Positions 42,797-46,779 of a stretch of DNA of 46,779 nucleotides are shown piece after piece (within the stretch, counting starts at the first letter, position 1; the number at the start of each line of letters is the position of its first letter). The notes below the pieces were generated by a model. The model made no database searches. It saw nothing but the letters and a program-made list of their open reading frames with translations, and was not told the DNA's origin. Source of the stretch: an uncultured Acidimicrobiales bacterium (GTDB taxonomy: Bacteria; Actinomycetota; Acidimicrobiia; Acidimicrobiales; SZUA-35); the NCBI GenBank assembly GCA_937922805.1, contig CALAJV010000025.1, forward strand, positions 1 to 46,779. Reading direction: 5' to 3'. Position numbers and translations under genes: made by a program.

Positions 42797-44311
42797 ATGG
42801 GCCGATGGGCCCAGGTGCGCTCCGCTCTAATTGCTATTTTGATGGTCACTTTGGCCGCTGTTTCCTGCACCGGGCAAGAGCCGTCGGCGTTAGAGCTTCC
42901 GCAACAAACGACCGTCGTTGAGGTTGAGGAGCAAGTACCTCCAACAAGTTTGCCGTTTGTCGAGCCGGAATCGATCGATTCCCAAGTGCGCCTTGGCCTG
43001 ACGAGGCCCGCCTCGTTTCTGCCTAACGAAGTATCGATGCTAGATCAGAATGCGGTAATTATTTCCGATCTGCTGTACGACGGTGTGGTCGAGGCTGACC
43101 CAACGGCCGAGACGCTCAGGCCAGCCCTGGCATCAGAGTGGTCCCACGATGACAACTTCACCACCTGGACATTTACGATCGAAAACGAGGCCAGAGTGAA
43201 ACCGTCGATGGTGGTGGCGCACTTTCAGCGGCTGATCTCGTCGCCTCCTTCAGGCACCACGGCCTTTTTACTCGGTTCGATCACGTCAGTATCTGTCGAC
43301 GAAGAGAACAAGGTAGTGTTTGAACTTGTCGGACCGAACGCCGGATTTGCGTGGATGTTGAGCGGGCTGCAATTTTCTGTGGTTGGCAACGACGGGGCAC
43401 CGACCGGGCGATATCGGATCGATTCGGACAGCGATGAACGGATGATTCTTGATGCGATCGACGCTAGCCCCAGGGTGATTGTCAACTGGACCCCGGATGG
43501 GCTCGAAGCATACAACATGATGACATTGGGGCAGCTTGACGCTGCTGTGGTTGACCCCGAAGACATACCAGACGCAAAGCTACGGTTTGGATCTGCGTTT
43601 GAAGATCTCTCAATCAGCAAGTTTTTTGTGCTCAATCCTCGGTCTGAGCTCACATCGACAACCGCGGGCCGAAAGTCATTTCACTTGGCTATTGATCAGG
43701 CTGACATGTTGGACAAAAGACTTCCAGAGTCCGTTGTATCCGCATCGAGCATCCTGGCAACATCTTTGGCTGGAACAAACGAAACTGACTGCGAACTGGT
43801 GTGCCAGTTCGACGCCGTTCGAGCTGAAGCTCAGTTCGGTAGCGATGTGATAGCTACGTCGATCCGGGTCGGAGTGATATGGCCCGACCAGTATGGGGTC
43901 GGTGAAGAAATTGCAGAAGACTTGGCAGACGCTGGCCTGTCCTCGGAAGTAGTCGAGGTAACAAATGAGAAGTTGTCAGAAGCAGTTTTTGATGGAGACG
44001 TCGAGCTCTTCTCATTTGGCTGGATTGCCGGATCTACTTCAATCGATGCGGTTGTTCCAGCAGTCCTAGGTCCGAGTTCCCCGGTTGAACCTTCAACTGA
44101 GGAGGCAGCGCCAATTCGGGAGCTGCTTGCTCAAGCAGCGATAACTGAAGTGGATGCCGATCGGTGGAAATTGCTAAATGAGGCCTATGAGGTGGCGTTA
44201 GAATTGGGCCTTATTTTGCCTATATCGAACGAGACCCACCGATTAGCTCGAACCCCAGCGGCTAAGGAGCTCGTTGTGCGAGCAGACGGCTCAATCGACA
44301 TGTTGCGCTAG
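42797..44311 (+). CDS. Divergent family 5 solute-binding lipoprotein
   Basis: A 504-residue secreted lipoprotein with a signal segment (LIAILMVTLAAVSC24). The lipobox is weak, since the -3 residue is Ala. It has an SBP family 5 plan (ISDLLYDGVVEADP; LRPALASEWSHDDNFTTWTFTI) that is less conserved than in the neighbour at 40400, so the ligand pocket may differ. The ATG at 42797 is preferred over the in-frame TTG at 42782; AGAGG lies nearer the TTG, so the start is not settled. It starts about 70 bases after secG. No permease genes are nearby. Confidence 0.82.
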   Translation: MGRWAQVRSALIAILMVTLAAVSCTGQEPSALELPQQTTVVEVEEQVPPTSLPFVEPESIDSQVRLGLTRPASFLPNEVSMLDQNAVIISDLLYDGVVEADPTAETLRPALASEWSHDDNFTTWTFTIENEARVKPSMVVAHFQRLISSPPSGTTAFLLGSITSVSVDEENKVVFELVGPNAGFAWMLSGLQFSVVGNDGAPTGRYRIDSDSDERMILDAIDASPRVIVNWTPDGLEAYNMMTLGQLDAAVVDPEDIPDAKLRFGSAFEDLSISKFFVLNPRSELTSTTAGRKSFHLAIDQADMLDKRLPESVVSASSILATSLAGTNETDCELVCQFDAVRAEAQFGSDVIATSIRVGVIWPDQYGVGEEIAEDLADAGLSSEVVEVTNEKLSEAVFDGDVELFSFGWIAGSTSIDAVVPAVLGPSSPVEPSTEEAAPIRELLAQAAITEVDADRWKLLNEAYEVALELGLILPISNETHRLARTPAAKELVVRADGSIDMLR

Positions 44312-44442
44312 TCGGATCAGCTTCTAGCTTGAGCCCGTACAGGGCCAATCTGGGCAGATCGTTCTGATCAGCAGGATTCACCGAATTGTGTGCTGAAATT
44401 GATGGGATCTTGCCGAATAATTTGTTAGCATTGCTCGGTCAC

Positions 44443-44526
44443 GTCGGAGTTGCGGAATTGGCAGACGCGCTAGCTTGAGGGGCTAGTGCCCGCAAGGGCG
44501 TGGGGGTTCAAGTCCCCCCTCCGACA
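44443..44526 (+). tRNA. tRNA-Leu (anticodon GAG)
   Basis: An 84-base class II tRNA. The acceptor GTCGGAG pairs with CTCCGAC (44519-44525), with discriminator A44526. The anticodon stem CTAGC/GCTAG has loop TTGAGGG, giving anticodon GAG. The T-arm GGGGG-TTCAAGT-CCCCC and a long variable arm are present; CCA is not encoded. The minus-strand recombinase gene ends inside its 3' end, so this tRNA is the likely insertion target of the element to the right. Confidence 0.96.
44500..44526. mobile_element. Putative attachment-site side of an integrated element at tRNA-Leu
   Basis: The tRNA is intact and the base composition and gene style change immediately after it. The recombinase gene next to it ends inside the tRNA T-arm and acceptor stem. 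These are the signs of site-specific insertion into a tRNA 3' end. The exact core cannot be set because the other end of the element is outside the window. Confidence 0.5.
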
Positions 44527-46157
44527 CACTCGTTAGTACACGCGTCAGGTCCTGCGGAGACCTGCATGCGCCCGTCGTCGTGGTAGACGACGGCGAGGTT
44601 CAGCTCGCTGTAGACGGCTTTCCGATCTTCAGGGTCGGCGTTGGCCAGGATGGCGACGATGCCCTTGAGCTGGGTGACGAGTTGTTTGATCTCGGTGGAC
44701 GTCATGCGCCCGTCTGAGCCTCGTGGTCGCAGTGCGATCTCGGCGGCCTTCCGGGCCAGCTTGACCTCTTCGATCCAATCTCCGACGATCGATGCGTCCG
44801 TGCCCGCCTCCAGAGCCAGTCGGTACTTTGCCAGCTTGTCGTCGCACTCCTTGAGCTTTTTCCGTGCAGCAGTTTGGCGGTTCTGCTCCGCCACGTCTGG
44901 ACCGGTAGCGGTTTCGAGAGCGGCGCAGGTCTCATCGATGTTCTCGTCATTGAAGAGCTGTGCGAGCCATTGATCGATTGCAGGCGTCAGCGAGTCCTCG
45001 CGGACGTAGATCGTCTTCGGGTGCTTGTCTTTGGCGACGGCGTACTCGGCCGGGAACTTGCACCGGTAGTAGGCGCGCTTGTGATTCCAGGACCCTTGCA
45101 TCCGCCGGCCACACTCGGCGCAGTAGACGTGTCCGCTGAGCAGGTAGGTGTGCTTGGTGCGCTCGCGCCGAACCTTGGCTCGTTGTGCACCTGTGAAGAC
45201 TGCTTCTGCTGAGGTGAAGGTCTCGAGAGTGATGATCGCCTCGTGGGTGGGCTCTTCGGACCAGATCCACTCGCTTCGGTCGTTCCAGCGCATCTTCGAT
45301 TGATGGCCGAGGGAGACGTCCTCTACGTCGAGGAGCTCTTCGTGGCGTTGTTGACGGTTCCAGACTTGGAATCCGGTGTAGCGGGGATTCTGCAGGATCG
45401 AACGCACAGCGATCTTGCTCCAGACTCCTTTGCTGCTCGCACGATGTCGATTGCGCGCAGCGTCGTGTCCAGATGGCGAGAGGATTGAGTCTCGGGTGAG
45501 TCCTTCGGCGATCGAGTACAGGCCAGCTCCAGAGATGAATTCGGTGAAGATGCGCACAACGTTCGGGGCGGTCTCTGGGTCGGGCTCGAGGACATGAAGG
45601 CGCTGCCCGATCGCGGCCTTGCTGGGATTCGGGTGCTGTCCCGCATCGGCGAGGCGGTAGCCGTACGGAGGCCGACCTCCGAGGAAGCGTCCTTCGATTG
45701 CTGCTTGCGAAGCCATGGCGGCTCGGACCCTGGTCTTGATTCGGTTTCGTTCGCCTTTGCTCATACCTCCGTAGAGGGACATGACGAGATCGTGTGCGTC
45801 GCTGCCAGGATCGATCGCGCCACCGACTTCGGGCACCCAGAGGGTGACGCCGTAGTGGACGAAGACCGGGAACGTGAGTCCGAACTGGTTGCCGTAGAAC
45901 GCCCGCTGCGGCTCGCCGATGACTACGGCGTCGAAGCCACGCGATGGGTCTGCCAACGAGTCGAGCAGTCGTGATGCCTCGGGTCGGCGCTTCCATGGGA
46001 GTGACCGGGATTGACCAATGTCGAAGAACTCGTCGACGATCTCGCCGCCCGAGGCTTCGATCAGCTGTCGGGACCGCGCGAGCTGCCAGTTCAGCGAGGA
46101 AGTTGGGTCTTGTTGGTCCTCGGTGCTGACCCGTCCATAGAAAGCAAAGTGATTCAC
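44508..46157 (-). CDS. Large serine recombinase (element integrase)
   Basis: A 549-residue site-specific recombinase. The catalytic domain (1-150) has nucleophile Ser11 in YGRVSTEDQQ and the block GGMSKGERNRIKTRVRAAM. A recombinase domain follows (about 155-285, GRPPYGYRL and IAVRSILQNPRYTG). A zinc ribbon (CAECGRRMQGSWNHKRAYYRC) is at about 345-370 and a coiled coil (about 420-480) precedes the C-terminus. The start is GTG at 46155-46157 with AAGG upstream, overlapping the previous ORF stop (GTGA). The stop TGA lies in the T-loop of tRNA-Leu and the last 19 bases are antisense to the tRNA. GC is higher than in the chromosomal genes to the left. Confidence 0.94.
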   Translation of the reverse strand: MNHFAFYGRVSTEDQQDPTSSLNWQLARSRQLIEASGGEIVDEFFDIGQSRSLPWKRRPEASRLLDSLADPSRGFDAVVIGEPQRAFYGNQFGLTFPVFVHYGVTLWVPEVGGAIDPGSDAHDLVMSLYGGMSKGERNRIKTRVRAAMASQAAIEGRFLGGRPPYGYRLADAGQHPNPSKAAIGQRLHVLEPDPETAPNVVRIFTEFISGAGLYSIAEGLTRDSILSPSGHDAARNRHRASSKGVWSKIAVRSILQNPRYTGFQVWNRQQRHEELLDVEDVSLGHQSKMRWNDRSEWIWSEEPTHEAIITLETFTSAEAVFTGAQRAKVRRERTKHTYLLSGHVYCAECGRRMQGSWNHKRAYYRCKFPAEYAVAKDKHPKTIYVREDSLTPAIDQWLAQLFNDENIDETCAALETATGPDVAEQNRQTAARKKLKECDDKLAKYRLALEAGTDASIVGDWIEEVKLARKAAEIALRPRGSDGRMTSTEIKQLVTQLKGIVAILANADPEDRKAVYSELNLAVVYHDDGRMQVSAGPDACTNECVGGGT

Positions 46158-46366
46158 GATGCCTTGGACGATAGGTCACTGCTCTGACAGCTGTCTTGGT
46201 CAGCGCTCGAAGCGGCCGCCCGATTGATCATCTTGGCGAGGGCTCGGGAAAGGCCCGGCGTGAGCAGTGGGGCCGAAGAAGGCACGGATGCAGGCGCCTG
46301 TCGAGGTTCGGGAACGAGCCGAAGCTGCTGGTGCTCTGTTCTGCCTGACCCGGGTGCCATGCCCAA
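46154..46366 (-). CDS. Small ORF coupled to the recombinase, unknown
   Basis: A 70-residue Pro/Ser/Ala/Gln-rich protein that I do not recognise; a short helical stretch (LSRALAKMINRAAA) is the only apparent structure. A TTG at 46366 has GAGGG 7 bases upstream; an ATG at 46360 is the alternative start. It overlaps the recombinase start by 4 bases (GTGA) and begins just after the M23 gene stop. Tight spacing supports translation. It could be a recombination helper, but there is no visible HTH. Confidence 0.45.
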   Translation of the reverse strand: MGMAPGSGRTEHQQLRLVPEPRQAPASVPSSAPLLTPGLSRALAKMINRAAASSADQDSCQSSDLSSKAS

Positions 46367-46779
46367 CTAGGGACCCTCGATTACGCCACCAGCTACAGCC
46401 GCATCAAGCGTCAGCGGCGCTTCATCTGTTAACCGATCGAGCCACTGGCCCCAGTCCGTTGTCGGACGGCCTTGCACGCACCCGACCGCAGGGGCGATGG
46501 CGGGGTTGATCGGACGGGCTCGGTAGATGGCGAGGAGCAGCGGCTGCGGACACACCGTGGCGCCAGCAAGGCGAACGCCGAGGTGGAGGTGTGGGCCGGT
46601 TGTGTTTCCGGCGCCTGGTGCTCCGGGCTGGCCGCCGGATAGGCCGATCGGAGTGCCAGCACCTACAACTTGGCCGGGAGCTACCGCAAGCTGCGAGAGG
46701 TGACAGTAGGTGTAGGTGGCGCCGTCGACGCCAGCGATCTTGACCATCGTGCCGCAGCGATTCGGATCTTCCGGGAAGA
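46367..46779 (-). CDS. M23-family metallopeptidase, C-terminal part (runs off right edge)
   Basis: The frame is open to the right edge, so the gene starts outside the window. The visible part has the M23 (LytM) elements YTYCHLSQLAVAPGQVV and NTTGPHLHLGV, with HLH supplying a zinc ligand and the catalytic His; the first His and Asp ligands lie in the missing part. A C-terminal extension (about 75 residues, VGCVQGRPTTDWGQWLDRL) follows. Such enzymes cut peptidoglycan peptide bridges. In mobile elements they often open the wall for conjugation or phage entry. It probably belongs to the same element as the recombinase. Confidence 0.85.
   Translation of the reverse strand, partial: FPEDPNRCGTMVKIAGVDGATYTYCHLSQLAVAPGQVVGAGTPIGLSGGQPGAPGAGNTTGPHLHLGVRLAGATVCPQPLLLAIYRARPINPAIAPAVGCVQGRPTTDWGQWLDRLTDEAPLTLDAAVAGGVIEGP

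Noticed and set aside
44312..44442. Possible promoter of tRNA-Leu(GAG)
   Set aside because: Several TTG and TA-rich boxes are present but none at good spacing, so no choice is justified.
44947..46179. A 410-codon minus-strand reading frame overlapping the recombinase
   Set aside because: It is Arg/Pro-rich, shows no domain, and is a frame shadow of the recombinase, which has clear catalytic motifs.

Overview
The window looks like a chromosomal segment of an actinobacterium (Actinomycetota), most likely from the class Acidimicrobiia. The order pdtaR-polA-rpsA-coaE-uvrB-uvrA and uvrC-rapZ-yvcK-gap-pgk-tpiA-secG matches the classic actinobacterial arrangement (compare Mycobacterium tuberculosis), but GC content is only moderate and many unfamiliar membrane-protein genes are interspersed. 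The Acidimicrobiia call is inference from this mix; no rRNA is present to confirm it.

Layout. 1-5585: the start of a secreted Ser/Asp-repeat protein (running off the left edge), fabZ on the plus strand, then a tightly coupled minus-strand fatty-acid synthesis operon fabD-fabH-fabG-small ORF-acpP-fabF. 5901-12000: tRNA-Leu(CAA), a coiled-coil small protein, an ANTAR response regulator (pdtaR-like), polA with a clear terminator, and rpsA followed by a 32-base palindromic terminator. 12046-20397: a Tad/Flp-type pilus export locus (cpaB, tadZ/cpaE, tadA/cpaF, a VWA-TadB fusion, tadC) plus a polytopic membrane protein. 20587-24303: a NarL-type regulator on the minus strand, then coaE and uvrB. 24308-32568: two divergent, related-looking polytopic membrane proteins, uvrA, and a polyprenyl-phosphate sugar phosphotransferase. 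32646-44311: uvrC, a methyltransferase, rapZ, yvcK, the glycolytic run gap-pgk-tpiA, and two extracellular solute-binding lipoproteins flanking secG.

44443-46779: tRNA-Leu(GAG), followed immediately by a large serine recombinase on the minus strand whose last codons and stop lie inside the tRNA 3' end. Upstream of it are a small coupled ORF and the C-terminal part of an M23 peptidase that runs off the right edge. Base composition rises here (about 62-70% GC in two hand-counted 60-base lines, against about 52% in one chromosomal line), so this is read as the end of an integrated mobile element.

How the genes work together. The fab operon supplies the type II fatty-acid elongation cycle. UvrA, UvrB and UvrC together give complete nucleotide excision incision, next to PolA for repair synthesis. 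rapZ, yvcK, gap, pgk and tpiA link central carbon metabolism and its control. The Tad genes encode the motor, platform and localisation parts of a pilus machine whose pilins are not in this window. The most unusual points are the non-canonical lipoyl-like domain fused to FabD, the VWA-TadB fusion, the coupled unknown ORF in the fab operon, and the recombinase reading into tRNA-Leu.
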